From the NCBI RefSeq assembly GCF_029813775.1, contig NZ_JARVKW010000057.1, positions 1 through 41,553 of the forward strand: a stretch of DNA of 41,553 bases. The letters are read 5' to 3'. Position 1 is the first letter of the stretch. The number at the start of each line of letters is the position of its first letter. Below are positions 7,474-17,413 of the stretch, piece after piece. A model generated the notes under the pieces. The model was given only the letters and a program-made list of their open reading frames with translations, ran no database searches and was not told where the DNA came from. The translations under genes and the position numbers were made by a program. This stretch comes from Streptomyces sp. DH24 (GTDB lineage: Bacteria; Actinomycetota; Actinomycetes; Streptomycetales; Streptomycetaceae).

Positions 7474-7953
7474 ATGCCTGCATTCGGTCAGTCCCGCCGT
7501 GCCGGGAACCGCAGCCTCGTCCGCAAGCTCGCCGTCGCCGGCACCGGCGCCGCCGTGCTCGCGCTCCCGCTGATCGGCGCGACCAGCGCCTCCGCCGCCA
7601 CCCCGACCGCTGCCGCCGCGGCGACGACGTACCCGGACAACCTCGACGGCTGGATCCGCCAGTCCCTCGCCGTCATGGCGGAGCACGGCATCCCCGGCTC
7701 CTACGACGGCATCTACCGCAACATCATGCGGGAGTCCTCGGGCAACCAGTACGCCATCAACAACTGGGACTCCAACGCCGCCGCCGGCACGCCGTCCAAG
7801 GGCCTGCTCCAGGTCATCGACCCGACCTTCCGGGCGTACCACGTGCCGGGCACCTCGTTCGACCCGTACGACCCGGTCGCGAACATCACCGCCGCCTGCA
7901 ACTACGCGGCCCAGCGGTACGGCTCGATCGACAACGTCTTCGGCGCGTACTGA
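7474..7953 (+). CDS. Secreted lytic transglycosylase (SLT domain)
   Basis: 159 residues. ATG at 7474 follows AGGAGAGGAA. Residues 1-40 are a signal peptide: positive start (RRAGNRSLVRK), hydrophobic core AVAGTGAAVLALPLIGA and a TSASAAT cleavage region. The mature part is one SLT domain. The catalytic glutamate is in IMRESSGNQYAINNWD (about residue 89), and GTPSKGLLQVIDPTFRAYH and ANITAACNYAAQRYGSI are the other typical SLT segments. The enzyme cleaves the glycan strand of peptidoglycan outside the cell. The riboswitch upstream ties its expression to c-di-AMP, a signal linked with turgor and growth. It lacks extra LysM or binding domains. Confidence 0.93.
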   Translation: MPAFGQSRRAGNRSLVRKLAVAGTGAAVLALPLIGATSASAATPTAAAAATTYPDNLDGWIRQSLAVMAEHGIPGSYDGIYRNIMRESSGNQYAINNWDSNAAAGTPSKGLLQVIDPTFRAYHVPGTSFDPYDPVANITAACNYAAQRYGSIDNVFGAY

Positions 7954-8100
7954 GCCGGGGCGTCCACGGGCCCCGGATGCCTACAGGGCCGGGACGTCCC
8001 CGGCCCTGGGTTGCCTAGCGGGCCGGGACGCCCTCGGACCCGGGGTGCCTAGCGGGCCGGGGCCTCCTCGGACCCGGGGTGCCTAGCAGGCCGGCCGGGG
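7954..8100. repeat. 34-bp GC-rich tandem repeats between convergent genes
   Basis: Units start at 7978, 8012 and 8046 (34 bp each), with a partial unit before (7954-7977) and a partial unit from 8080. The consensus starts TGCCTAGCGGGCCGGG. The units are GC-rich and can form hairpins. Every unit from 8012 on has CTA, and the one at 8083-8085 is the TAG stop of the minus-strand HAD gene. The array fills the whole space between the two convergent genes and may work as a terminator. Confidence 0.85.
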
Positions 8101-8997
8101 TTGCGGTTCCGACCGGGGCTTCGGTACCGACAGGTTCCTCGGTGCCGCCGGATACTCCCGGGCCGACCGGGGCTCCGGTGCCGGTCCGGGCGTGGGAAAC
8201 AGTCGCTCGAGGACGGCGGCCACACCGTCGTCCTCGTTCGACAGCGTGATCTCGTCCGCGACCGCCTTCAGTTCGGGGTGCGCGTTGGCCATGGCGACGC
8301 CGTGCGCGGCCCAGTCGAACATCGGGATGTCGTTGGGCATGTCCCCGAAGGCGATCGTCCGGTCCGGACCCAGCCCCAGGTGCTCGGCGGCCAGCGCCAG
8401 ACCGGTCGCCTTCGTGATGCCGCACGGCTGGAGCTCCACGGTTCCCGGCCCCGACCTGGTCACCGTCGCCAGGGAGCCGATCGCTCCGCGCGCCGTCGCC
8501 GCCAACTCGTCGTCGGTGAGGCCCGGGTGGCGCAGCAGCACCTTGCTGATCGGCGCCCGCCACAGCTCCTCGCGCCGGTCGACCCGCACCGCCGGCAGGG
8601 TCGGGTGCGGCATCAGATAGCCCGGCTCGATCAGCGTGAGCCCGTCCACACCGTCCTGGTCGACGGCCGCGAACACCTCGCCCACCTCGGCCTCGATCTT
8701 GCCGAGCGCCGTCTCCGCCAGCTCCCGGTCCAGGGTGACCGACCACAGCAGGCGGTCCGTGCCGGCGTCGTACACCTGCGCCCCCTGCCCGCACACCGCG
8801 AGGCCCGTGCTGCCGAGCTCGGCGAGCAGCGGCCGCACCCGGGGTGCCGGGCGCCCGGTCACGACGAGATGCCGGGCGCCGGCCTCCGCCGCCCGCGCGA
8901 GCGCGGCGTGGGACCGGTCGGAGAAGGTGTCGTCACCACGCAGAAGCGTCCCGTCCAGGTCGGTGGCGATCAGTGAGTACGCGAGGGGTGCGGGCAT
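8083..8997 (-). CDS. Cof-type HAD-IIB family hydrolase
   Basis: 304 residues. HAD motif I is IATDLDGTLLR (about 10-20), motif II is VVTGRPAPR, and motif IV is IAFGDMPNDIPMF with the two acidic Mg-binding residues; the motif III lysine is likely in ISKVLLRHPG. The cap between motifs II and III is the alpha/beta C2B type, which defines the Cof/HAD-IIB group. Such enzymes dephosphorylate small phosphometabolites such as sugar phosphates or flavin precursors in the cytoplasm; the exact substrate is not predictable. The last 35 residues are Pro/Arg-rich and outside the fold, and the stop codon lies in the 34-bp repeat array, so the tail may have been changed by repeat growth. Confidence 0.88.
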   Translation of the reverse strand: MPAPLAYSLIATDLDGTLLRGDDTFSDRSHAALARAAEAGARHLVVTGRPAPRVRPLLAELGSTGLAVCGQGAQVYDAGTDRLLWSVTLDRELAETALGKIEAEVGEVFAAVDQDGVDGLTLIEPGYLMPHPTLPAVRVDRREELWRAPISKVLLRHPGLTDDELAATARGAIGSLATVTRSGPGTVELQPCGITKATGLALAAEHLGLGPDRTIAFGDMPNDIPMFDWAAHGVAMANAHPELKAVADEITLSNEDDGVAAVLERLFPTPGPAPEPRSAREYPAAPRNLSVPKPRSEPQPRPAC

Positions 8998-9046
8998 GAT
9001 CAGAGAATACGGACCGCGCGCGCCGTCGACTCACCGCGGTTTCCCC

Positions 9047-9106
9047 ACCAGCCGTTTCTGATTCCCACCAGCCGTTTCTGAGCGCCGCCAGCCGTTTCTG
9101 AGCGCC
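9047..9106. repeat. Three 20-bp tandem repeats
   Basis: Units at 9047-9066, 9067-9086 and 9087-9106 share CCAGCCGTTTCTGA; the last two differ at one base. They lie 50-110 bp upstream of the HAD gene start, in its likely promoter region. Confidence 0.9.
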
Positions 9107-9183
9107 GATGATCACCGGCCCGCCCGGTTCGGGACCCGACCCCCCCCGCTTCGAGGGCTTGGCGGTCGTGCGCACCGACGTGC

Positions 9184-9206
9184 CACCCGCACCGCCGGTG
9201 CGGGTG
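9184..9206. promoter_or_regulatory. 10-bp perfect inverted repeat upstream of fumarylacetoacetase
   Basis: CACCCGCACC and GGTGCGGGTG flank a 3-nt spacer. This could be an operator for control of tyrosine breakdown or a hairpin in the leader RNA. It lies about 140 nt before the start codon. Confidence 0.5.
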
Positions 9207-9344
9207 CCGCGGTTCGCACCGGCATGCCGCCGCGCGCCGCACGTGCGGTGGCCTCTGCCCAAGACCGACAGACCGGCCGTAACGTGTGGCGCGGTCCCAC
9301 GACGCGTGGAGCACCTGGCGCACACGAAAGCGAGGCAGCACCCC

Positions 9345-10556
9345 ATGCCCCCGTTCGATGTACCCGAGGGCGACCCCTTCGGCCCGCACAACCTTCCGTA
9401 CGGCGTGTTCTCGCTCCCCGGCTCCGAGGAGCGGACCGTGGGCGTCCGGCTCGGCGACCACGTCCTGGACGCGGGCGCGGCGGCGCACGCGCTCGGTTCG
9501 CCGTACGCCTCCCTGCTCGCGCGGCCGACCCTGAACCCGCTGCTGGCCGCCGGCCGCACCGCCTGGTCGGACGTGCGGCGCGCGCTGACGGCATGGGTGA
9601 CAGTCCCCTCGCACCGACAGACCCTGGAGCCGCTGTTCCACCCGCTGTCCGACGTGACCCTGCACCTGCCCTTCGAGGTCGCGGACTACGTCGACTTCTA
9701 CGCCTCCGAGAACCACGCCCGGAACGTCGGCCAGATCTTCCGCCCCGACGCCGAGGACTCCCTCACCCCCAACTGGAAGCACCTGCCCATCGGTTACCAC
9801 GGCCGCTCCGGCACCGTCGTCGTGTCGGGCACGGACGTCGTACGCCCCTCGGGCCAGCGCAAGGCGCCCACCGACCCGGCGCCGGTCTTCGGGCCGTCCG
9901 TCCGCCTGGACATCGAGGCGGAGGTCGGCTTCGTCGTCGGCGTGCCGTCCGAGCTGGGCCGCCCGGTCGCGCTCGGCGACTTCCGCGAGCACGTCTTCGG
10001 GCTGTGCCTGCTCAACGACTGGTCCGCGCGGGACATCCAGGCCTGGGAGTACGTCCCGCTCGGCCCGTTCCTCGGCAAGTCCTTCGCCACCTCGGTCTCC
10101 GCGTGGATCACCCCGCTGGACGCCCTGGACGCGGCCCGTGTCGCGCCCCCGCGGCGCACCCACGACCTGCTGCCCTACCTGGACGACGCCGACGACGAAC
10201 CCGGCGGCTACGACCTGCGGATCTCCGTCGCGATCAACGGCCACACCGTCTCCGAGCCGCCGTTTTCCACCATGTACTGGACGGCCGCCCAGCAACTGGC
10301 CCACATGACCGTCAACGGCGCCTCCCTGCGCACCGGCGACCTGTACGGCTCCGGCACCGTCAGCGGTCCCGAGCAGGGGCAGCGCGGCTCGCTGCTGGAG
10401 CTGACGTGGAACGGCCGCGACCCGCTGGAACTCCCCGACGGCAAGCGGACGTTCCTGGAGGACGGGGACGTGGTGACGATGACCGCCTGGGCGCCGGGTC
10501 CTGACGGGGTCCGCGTCGGGCTGGGCGAGGTCACCGGGCGCATCGTGGCGCAGTGA
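9345..10556 (+). CDS. fahA: Fumarylacetoacetase
   Basis: 403 residues, the usual size. It hydrolyses 4-fumarylacetoacetate to fumarate and acetoacetate, the last step of tyrosine/homogentisate breakdown, in the cytoplasm. Family hallmarks are YVDFYASENHARNVG, LPIGYHGRSGTVVVSGTD, EAEVGFVVGVPSELG, LNDWSARDIQAWEYVPLGPF, GKSFATSVS and the C-terminal SGTVSGPEQGQRGSLLEL. The metal-binding Asp and Glu residues of the fold are in these blocks (FYASENH, DIEAEVGF, LLNDWSARD). The ATG at 9345 follows a GCGAGG site. No other homogentisate-pathway gene is in the window, so it stands alone here. Two hairpins follow the gene. Confidence 0.95.
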   Translation: MPPFDVPEGDPFGPHNLPYGVFSLPGSEERTVGVRLGDHVLDAGAAAHALGSPYASLLARPTLNPLLAAGRTAWSDVRRALTAWVTVPSHRQTLEPLFHPLSDVTLHLPFEVADYVDFYASENHARNVGQIFRPDAEDSLTPNWKHLPIGYHGRSGTVVVSGTDVVRPSGQRKAPTDPAPVFGPSVRLDIEAEVGFVVGVPSELGRPVALGDFREHVFGLCLLNDWSARDIQAWEYVPLGPFLGKSFATSVSAWITPLDALDAARVAPPRRTHDLLPYLDDADDEPGGYDLRISVAINGHTVSEPPFSTMYWTAAQQLAHMTVNGASLRTGDLYGSGTVSGPEQGQRGSLLELTWNGRDPLELPDGKRTFLEDGDVVTMTAWAPGPDGVRVGLGEVTGRIVAQ

Positions 10557-10561
10557 ATATT

Positions 10562-10580
10562 CCGGGGGTGCCTTCCCCGG
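10562..10580 (+). terminator. Hairpin just after fumarylacetoacetase
   Basis: CCGGGG and CCCCGG form a 6-bp stem with a 7-nt loop, 5 nt after the stop codon. Confidence 0.45.
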
Positions 10581-10605
10581 CCTATCGCTCCTGACACCTG
10601 TCTCG

Positions 10606-10641
10606 CACCGCCCGGCGCCGTCATACTGGCGTCGGGCGGTG
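10606..10641 (+). terminator. Long hairpin after fumarylacetoacetase
   Basis: CACCGCCCG (10606-10614) pairs with CGGGCGGTG (10633-10641), then a G-T wobble, then CGCC with GGCG, around an 8-nt loop: a 14-pair stem. It is the stronger of the two terminator candidates between fahA and the M56 gene. Confidence 0.5.
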
Positions 10642-10816
10642 TGCACGGACGCACGCCACGCCCGGTGCTCACCGCGCCGTCGGCCGGTTCACGGCGGTCG
10701 GCGCAGGCGGGTCCGGGCGAGCCACGCGGGCCGAGGACGTCGCGGTCACCGTCGCACCGGTCCAACAGCACGACCCGAGGCCGCACTTCTTCCGACCATG
10801 AACCGGAGCCCGTGGC

Positions 10817-11755
10817 ATGACAGTCTGCCTGCTCCTGCTGAGCGTCGTCGCCCTGACCGCCGCCGTGCCGGTCCCGCGCGCACTGACCCGGGCCGCCTGG
10901 CCCGAGCGGGAACCCGTGGTCGGGCTGTGGGTGTGGCAGTGCCTGGTCGCCACCGTCCTGCTGTGCTGTCTGACGGCCCTCGCGCTCGGCGCCGCCGCCG
11001 TGTTCGGCACCGTCCGCACCCAGTTGTTCGCCCCCGCGCCGCCCGCGGTGACCGCCGCCTACAACCTGTCGGCCGCGCCGGCCTGGGCCGTCGCCCTCTT
11101 CGTGCTGCTGGCGAGCGGCGCCGCCTGGACGACGGCGATGCTCGCCCGCGAGCTGGTCGAGGCGCGCCGGCGCCGCGCACGGGCCCGCGCGCACCTGCGC
11201 GAGCGCGCCCCCGAACTGCCCGCCGGTCTGCCGCCGGCCCGCGGCCCCCTGCTGGTCCTGGAGGACGAGTACCCCGACGCCTGGTGGATGCCGGGCAGCC
11301 GACCCCAGTTGGTCGTCACCACCGGTGCCCTGCACCGCCTGACCGACCACCAGCTCGACGCCGTCCTCACCCACGAACGGGGTCACGCCCGCGCCCGGCA
11401 CGACTGGCTGCTGCACCTGTCGAGCGCGCTGGCCACCGGCTTCCCGCGGGTGCCGCTGTTCGCCCACTTCTGCGACCAGACCCACCGCCTCGTCGAACTG
11501 GCCGCCGACGACACCGCCTCCCGGCGCTGCGGCCACCTGACCACGGCCCTGGCCCTGATCGAACTGAACCAGCACCGTGGCGTCCTGTCCTGCGCCTCCA
11601 GCAACCGCCTGCTCGGCGAGCGCGTCAACCGCCTGCTGGAGCCCTCGCCCCGCCTGGACCGCAGGCACCGTGCCCTGACCACGGCGCTCGCGGCACTCGT
11701 CCCGCTCCTCCCCCTCCTGATCACCTTCGCACCCGGGCTGACGGCGCTGTCGTAG
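10817..11755 (+). CDS. M56-family (BlaR1-like) membrane zinc metalloprotease
   Basis: 312 residues. Hydrophobic segments lie at about 1-20, 33-63 and 83-110, then a basic cytoplasmic stretch (VEARRRRARARAHLRERAP). The zinc site is HERGHARARHDW (HExxH, about 192), and the third ligand is probably the Glu in LVELAADDTASRR, as in M48/M56 peptidases. A last hydrophobic segment (about 287-308) ends the protein. In M56 proteins such as BlaR1 the protease cleaves a BlaI-type repressor; many Streptomyces homologues sit next to a BlaI gene, but none is found within this window next to it. CGGAG before the ATG is the ribosome-binding site. It is convergent with recQ. Confidence 0.85.
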   Translation: MTVCLLLLSVVALTAAVPVPRALTRAAWPEREPVVGLWVWQCLVATVLLCCLTALALGAAAVFGTVRTQLFAPAPPAVTAAYNLSAAPAWAVALFVLLASGAAWTTAMLARELVEARRRRARARAHLRERAPELPAGLPPARGPLLVLEDEYPDAWWMPGSRPQLVVTTGALHRLTDHQLDAVLTHERGHARARHDWLLHLSSALATGFPRVPLFAHFCDQTHRLVELAADDTASRRCGHLTTALALIELNQHRGVLSCASSNRLLGERVNRLLEPSPRLDRRHRALTTALAALVPLLPLLITFAPGLTALS

Positions 11756-11794
11756 CGGCCGACGGCACGCATCCGACGGCCCGGGTGACCGGAT

Positions 11795-11814
11795 CTACCC
11801 CCCAGTCCTCCGGA

Positions 11815-11833
<19 letters not shown>
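11795..11833. repeat. Tandem duplication at the recQ 3' end
   Basis: 11795-11814 and 11815-11833 are near-identical 20- and 19-bp copies (CCCCCAGTCCTCCGG core). The second copy encodes the last residues and TAA stop of RecQ; the first repeats them just downstream with an extra base and a TAG. Confidence 0.8.
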
Positions 11834-13884
<2,051 letters not shown>

Positions 13885-13955
13885 CGCCCGTCCCCCGTAC
13901 GCGGTCCCTCGACCACTGCCTCCACGATAGGGGTCCGCGCCGACAGCCCCGGAAG

Positions 13956-13964
13956 TTATCCACA
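13956..13964 (+). promoter_or_regulatory. DnaA box in the recQ upstream region
   Basis: TTATCCACA is an exact match to the DnaA 9-mer consensus (TTATNCACA). It lies 72 bp upstream of the recQ start, where its promoter should be. From base composition such a 9-mer is expected well below once in this window by chance, but binding is unproven. Confidence 0.4.
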
Positions 13965-13986
13965 GGCCCGCCCCGATCTCGTGACC

Positions 13987-14120
13987 CGTCGGTGTCCGCC
14001 CGTCGGTCTCCGGCCCATCGGTCTCCGGCCCGTCGGTGCGGCGTGGCGGTGCGGCGTGGCGGTGCGGCGCGTCGGTGCGGCGCGTCGGTGCGGCCCGTCG
14101 GTGCGGCCCGTCGGCGCGCG
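13987..14120. repeat. Composite minisatellite between nuoN terminator and recQ
   Basis: Three 14-15 bp units (starting 13987, 14001, 14016; core TCGGTCTCCGGCC) run directly into seven 13-bp units (14030-14042, 14043, 14056, 14069, 14082, 14095, 14108-14120; core CGTCGGTGCGGC with GTGGC variants). The 305-bp gap 13885-14190 is thus mostly repeat plus terminator, with the recQ promoter in the remaining part. Confidence 0.9.
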
Positions 14121-14131
14121 GTACCCGCGAA

Positions 14132-14176
14132 CGCGGACGGCCCGGCACCCCCCGAGCAGGTGCCGAGCCGTCCGCG
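14132..14176 (-). terminator. Terminator of the nuo operon
   Basis: CGCGGACGGC (14132-14141) pairs with GCCGTCCGCG (14167-14176), followed by a 2x2 internal loop and GGCACC with GGTGCC, around a 9-nt loop. This 16-bp stem begins 14 nt after the nuoN stop. Confidence 0.8.
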
Positions 14177-14190
14177 TGGCGTGCGTCGCG

Positions 14191-15840
14191 TCAGCGCACG
14201 AACACTCCCGCCTGTCCGGCGAGGTCCAGGAAGTACTGCGGAGCCACACCCAGGACCAGCGTGACGGCCACACCCACACCGATCGCCGTCATCGTCAGCG
14301 GGGACGGCACCGCGACCGTCGGGCCCTCCGGCTTCGGCTCGCTGAAGAACATCAGCACGATCACGCGGATGTAGAAGAACGCCGCGACCGCCGACGAGAT
14401 CACACCGACCACGACCAGCGGGGCCGCGCCGCCCTCCGCCGCCGCCTTGAACACGGCGAACTTGCCCGAGAAACCGGACGTCAGCGGAATGCCGGCGAAC
14501 GCCAGCAGGAACACCGCGAACACGGCCGCCACCAGCGGCGACCGGCGGCCCAGCCCGGCCCACTTGGACAGGTGCGTGGCCTCTCCGCCCGCGTCCCGCA
14601 CCAGCGTGACCACGGCGAACGCGCCGATCGTCACGAAGGAGTACGCCGCCAGGTAGAAGAGGACCGACGACACACCGTCGGGCGTCATCGCGATGACACC
14701 GGCGAGGATGAAGCCCGCGTGCGCGATCGACGAGTACGCCAGCAGCCGCTTGATGTCGGTCTGCGTGATCGCGACGATCGCACCGCCCAGCATCGTGATG
14801 ATCGCGACGGCCCACATCACCGGCCGCCAGTCCCAGCGCAGACCGGGCAGCACCACGTACAGCACCCGCAGCAGCGCGCCGAAGGCCGCGACCTTGGTCG
14901 CCGCCGCCATGAAGCCCGTCACCGGCGTCGGGGCGCCCTGGTACACGTCCGGCGTCCACATGTGGAACGGCACGGCGCCCACCTTGAACAGCAGACCCAT
15001 CACCAGCAGCGCCGCGCCGATCAGCAGCAGCGCGTCGTTGCCCATGGTGTTGGCGAGCGCCGGCGTGATGTTCTGCACGGAACCGTCGACGACCTGCGCG
15101 ATCGTCGCGTACGACATCGAGCCCGCGTAGCCGTACAGCAGCGCGATGCCGAACAGCGTGAACGCCGAGGCGAACGCGCCGAGCAGGAAGTACTTGACCG
15201 CGGCCTCCTGCGACATCAGCCGCTTGCGGCGGGCCAGCGCGCACATCAGGTACAGCGGGAGCGAGAACACCTCCAGCGCGATGAACAGCGTCAGCAGGTC
15301 GTTCGCCGCCGGGAAGATCAGCATGCCGGCGACGGCGAACAGCAGCAGCGGGAAGACCTCGGTCGTGGTGAACCCGGCCTTGACTGCCGCCTTCTCGCTG
15401 TCGCTGCCCGGCACGGACGCGGCCTGCGCGGCGAACGAGTCGACGCGGTTGCCGTGCACCAGCGGGTCGAGCCGCCGCTCGGCGAAGGTGAACAGGCCCA
15501 CCAGTCCGGCCAGCAGAATGGTGCCCTGCAGGAACAGTGCCGGACCGTCGACGGCGATCGCGCCCATCGCGGCGATGCGCGCCTTCGTCGTGCCGTACCC
15601 GTCGGCCGCGAGCGCGACCACCGCGGCGAACGCGGCGACGAGCGCGACGACCGACACGAACATCTGGACGAGGTAACGGGCCTTGCGCGGGACGAACGCC
15701 TCGACCAGCACGCCGACGACACCCGCTCCGACGACGATCAGGGTCGGTGCCAGCTGTCCGTACTCGATCTTCGGCGCGTCGATCTTCGAGATCGGCTCGG
15801 CCGCGGTTGTCCACAGGCTGTGGACGGCTGATGCGCTCAC
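14191..15840 (-). CDS. nuoN: NADH-quinone oxidoreductase subunit N
   Basis: 549 residues, GTG start overlapping the nuoM TGA by 4 nt (GTGA). It is one of three antiporter-like proton-pumping membrane subunits of complex I, with about 14 hydrophobic segments. The functional Glu is in LFIALEVFSLPLYL and the Lys in LFKVGAVPFHMWTPDVY; QTDIKRLLAYSSIAHAGFIL is the conserved broken-helix and loop segment. It is longer than the E. coli protein (485), mostly from an insertion around residues 115-160 (FAERRLDPLVHGNRVDSFAA...) that many actinobacterial homologues have. A palindrome with DnaA-box sequence lies in codons 5-11. It is the last gene of the operon. Confidence 0.97.
   Translation of the reverse strand: MSASAVHSLWTTAAEPISKIDAPKIEYGQLAPTLIVVGAGVVGVLVEAFVPRKARYLVQMFVSVVALVAAFAAVVALAADGYGTTKARIAAMGAIAVDGPALFLQGTILLAGLVGLFTFAERRLDPLVHGNRVDSFAAQAASVPGSDSEKAAVKAGFTTTEVFPLLLFAVAGMLIFPAANDLLTLFIALEVFSLPLYLMCALARRKRLMSQEAAVKYFLLGAFASAFTLFGIALLYGYAGSMSYATIAQVVDGSVQNITPALANTMGNDALLLIGAALLVMGLLFKVGAVPFHMWTPDVYQGAPTPVTGFMAAATKVAAFGALLRVLYVVLPGLRWDWRPVMWAVAIITMLGGAIVAITQTDIKRLLAYSSIAHAGFILAGVIAMTPDGVSSVLFYLAAYSFVTIGAFAVVTLVRDAGGEATHLSKWAGLGRRSPLVAAVFAVFLLAFAGIPLTSGFSGKFAVFKAAAEGGAAPLVVVGVISSAVAAFFYIRVIVLMFFSEPKPEGPTVAVPSPLTMTAIGVGVAVTLVLGVAPQYFLDLAGQAGVFVR
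15807..15825. promoter_or_regulatory. DnaA-box-containing palindrome inside nuoN
   Basis: TTGTCCACA at 15807-15815 matches the preferred Streptomyces DnaA box, and GTCCACAGGCTGTGGAC (15809-15825) is a perfect 8-bp inverted repeat with one central base. It is coding sequence (V-H-S-L-W-T of NuoN), so it may have no separate role. Confidence 0.25.
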
Positions 15841-17408
15841 TTGGCCGCCTCCACCTCGGGCTGGGGATCCTTCTTCTGTACGTCCGACATGGTCTGCTCG
15901 ACCGCCGGATTGACCACGTCCGTCAAGGGCTTCGGATAGACACCCAGGAAGATCAGCAGCACGACCAGCGGGGCGACCACCACCAGCTCGCGCACCCTGA
16001 GGTCCGGCATCGCGGCCACCTCGGGCTTCACCGGGCCCGTCATCGTCCGCTGGTACAGGACGAGGGTGTAGAGCGCGGCGAGGACGATGCCGAGGGTGGC
16101 GATGATGCCGATCACCGGGTAGCGCGCGAACGTGCCGACCAGGACCAGGAACTCACTGACGAACGGCGCGAGTCCGGGCAGCGACAGCGTCGCCAGACCG
16201 CCGATCAGGAACGTGCCGGCGAGCACCGGCGCGACCTTCTGCACTCCGCCGTAGTCGGCGATGAGCCGCGAGCCGCGCCGCGAGATCAGGAAGCCGGCCA
16301 CCAGCATCAGCGCGGCCGTCGAGATGCCGTGGTTGACCATGTACAGCGTCGCGCCCGACTGGCCCTGGCTGGTCATCGCGAAGATGCCCATGATGATGAA
16401 GCCGAAGTGCGAGATCGACGCGTACGCCACCAGCCGCTTGATGTCCCGCTGGCCCACCGCGAGCAGCGCGCCGTAGATGATGCTGACCAGGGCGAGCACG
16501 AGGATCACGGGCGTCGCCCACTTGCTGGCCTCCGGGAACAGCTGGAGGCAGAAGCGCAGCATCGCGAAGGTGCCGACCTTGTCGACGACCGCCGTGATGA
16601 GCACGGCGACCGGGGCAGTGGCCTCGCCCATGGCGTTGGGCAGCCAGGTGTGCAGCGGCCACAGCGGCGCCTTCACCGCGAAGGCGAAGAAGAAGCCGAG
16701 GAACAGCCAGCGCTCGGTGTTCGTCGCCATGTCCAGCGAGCCGTTGGCCCGCGCCTCGGCGATCTCCGTGAGCGAGAAGTTCCCGGCGACCACGTACAGG
16801 CCGATCACCGCGGCCAGCATGATCAGACCGCCGGCCAGGTTGTAGAGGAGGAACTTCACCGCCGCGTACGACCGTTGGGTCGACGCCGCCTCCTCGCCGT
16901 GCTCGTGGGCACGGTCCCCGAAGCCGCCGATGAGGAAGTACATCGGGATGAGCATGGCTTCGAAGAAGATGTAGAAGAGGAAGACGTCGGTGGCCTCGAA
17001 GGAGATGATCACCATCGCCTCGACGGCCAGGATCAGGGCGAAGAAGCCCTGCGTCGGCCGCCACCGCTTGCTGCCCGTCTCCAGCGGGTCGGCGTCGTGC
17101 CAGCCCGCGAGGATGATGAACGGGATCAGCAGGGCGGTCAGCGCGATGAGCGCCACCGCGATGCCGTCCACGCCCAGTTCGTAACGGACCCCGAATTCCT
17201 TGATCCAGTAATGGGATTCGGTGAGCTGGTAGCGGTCGCCGTCCGGGTCGAAGCGGACCAGCACGACGATCGCCAGCACGAGCGTGGCGAGCGAGACGAG
17301 CAGCGCCAGCCACTTCGCGGCGGTGCGTTTCGCGGCCGGTACCGCGGCCGTGGCGATGGCCCCGACGGCCGGGAGCACCGCCGTCGCTGTCAGCAGGGGA
17401 AAGGACAT
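15837..17408 (-). CDS. nuoM: NADH-quinone oxidoreductase subunit M
   Basis: 523 residues, ATG at 17408, 5 nt after the nuoL stop; a frame reading through from farther upstream is not used. Antiporter-like proton-pump subunit. The key Glu is in LFYIFFEAMLIPMYFLIGG, a Lys in FAFAVKAPLWPLHTWLPNAMGEAT, and another conserved block is VGQRDIKRLVAYASISHFGFI. About 14 membrane segments. It sits between NuoL and NuoN in the membrane arm. The last 25 residues (AVEQTMSDVQKKDPQPEVEAAK) are a charged tail. Confidence 0.97.
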   Translation of the reverse strand: MSFPLLTATAVLPAVGAIATAAVPAAKRTAAKWLALLVSLATLVLAIVVLVRFDPDGDRYQLTESHYWIKEFGVRYELGVDGIAVALIALTALLIPFIILAGWHDADPLETGSKRWRPTQGFFALILAVEAMVIISFEATDVFLFYIFFEAMLIPMYFLIGGFGDRAHEHGEEAASTQRSYAAVKFLLYNLAGGLIMLAAVIGLYVVAGNFSLTEIAEARANGSLDMATNTERWLFLGFFFAFAVKAPLWPLHTWLPNAMGEATAPVAVLITAVVDKVGTFAMLRFCLQLFPEASKWATPVILVLALVSIIYGALLAVGQRDIKRLVAYASISHFGFIIMGIFAMTSQGQSGATLYMVNHGISTAALMLVAGFLISRRGSRLIADYGGVQKVAPVLAGTFLIGGLATLSLPGLAPFVSEFLVLVGTFARYPVIGIIATLGIVLAALYTLVLYQRTMTGPVKPEVAAMPDLRVRELVVVAPLVVLLIFLGVYPKPLTDVVNPAVEQTMSDVQKKDPQPEVEAAK

Positions 17409-17413
17409 CGGTA

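Larger units (their letters stand above)
8998..9344. other. Divergent intergenic region of the HAD and fumarylacetoacetase genes
   Basis: This region holds three 20-bp repeats (9047-9106) and a 10-bp inverted repeat (9184-9206), described separately. A TAACGT at 9280-9285 could be a -10 box for the fumarylacetoacetase gene, but no good -35 box stands before it. Frames that continue upstream of 9345 have no ribosome-binding site and look non-coding. Confidence 0.5.

Noticed and set aside
7954..8100. CRISPR array
   Set aside because: The 34-bp units are contiguous, without unique spacers, and no cas gene is near.
9108..9344. Possible N-terminal extension of fumarylacetoacetase
   Set aside because: No ribosome-binding site at 9108, low-complexity translation, and the family start fits 9345.
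14030..14120. CRISPR or origin iterons
   Set aside because: 13-bp GC-rich units without spacers; no replication gene; only one DnaA box near.
13885..14148. N-terminal extension of RecQ from 14148
   Set aside because: It would translate the minisatellite and has no site for initiation; the helicase domain starts well after 13884.
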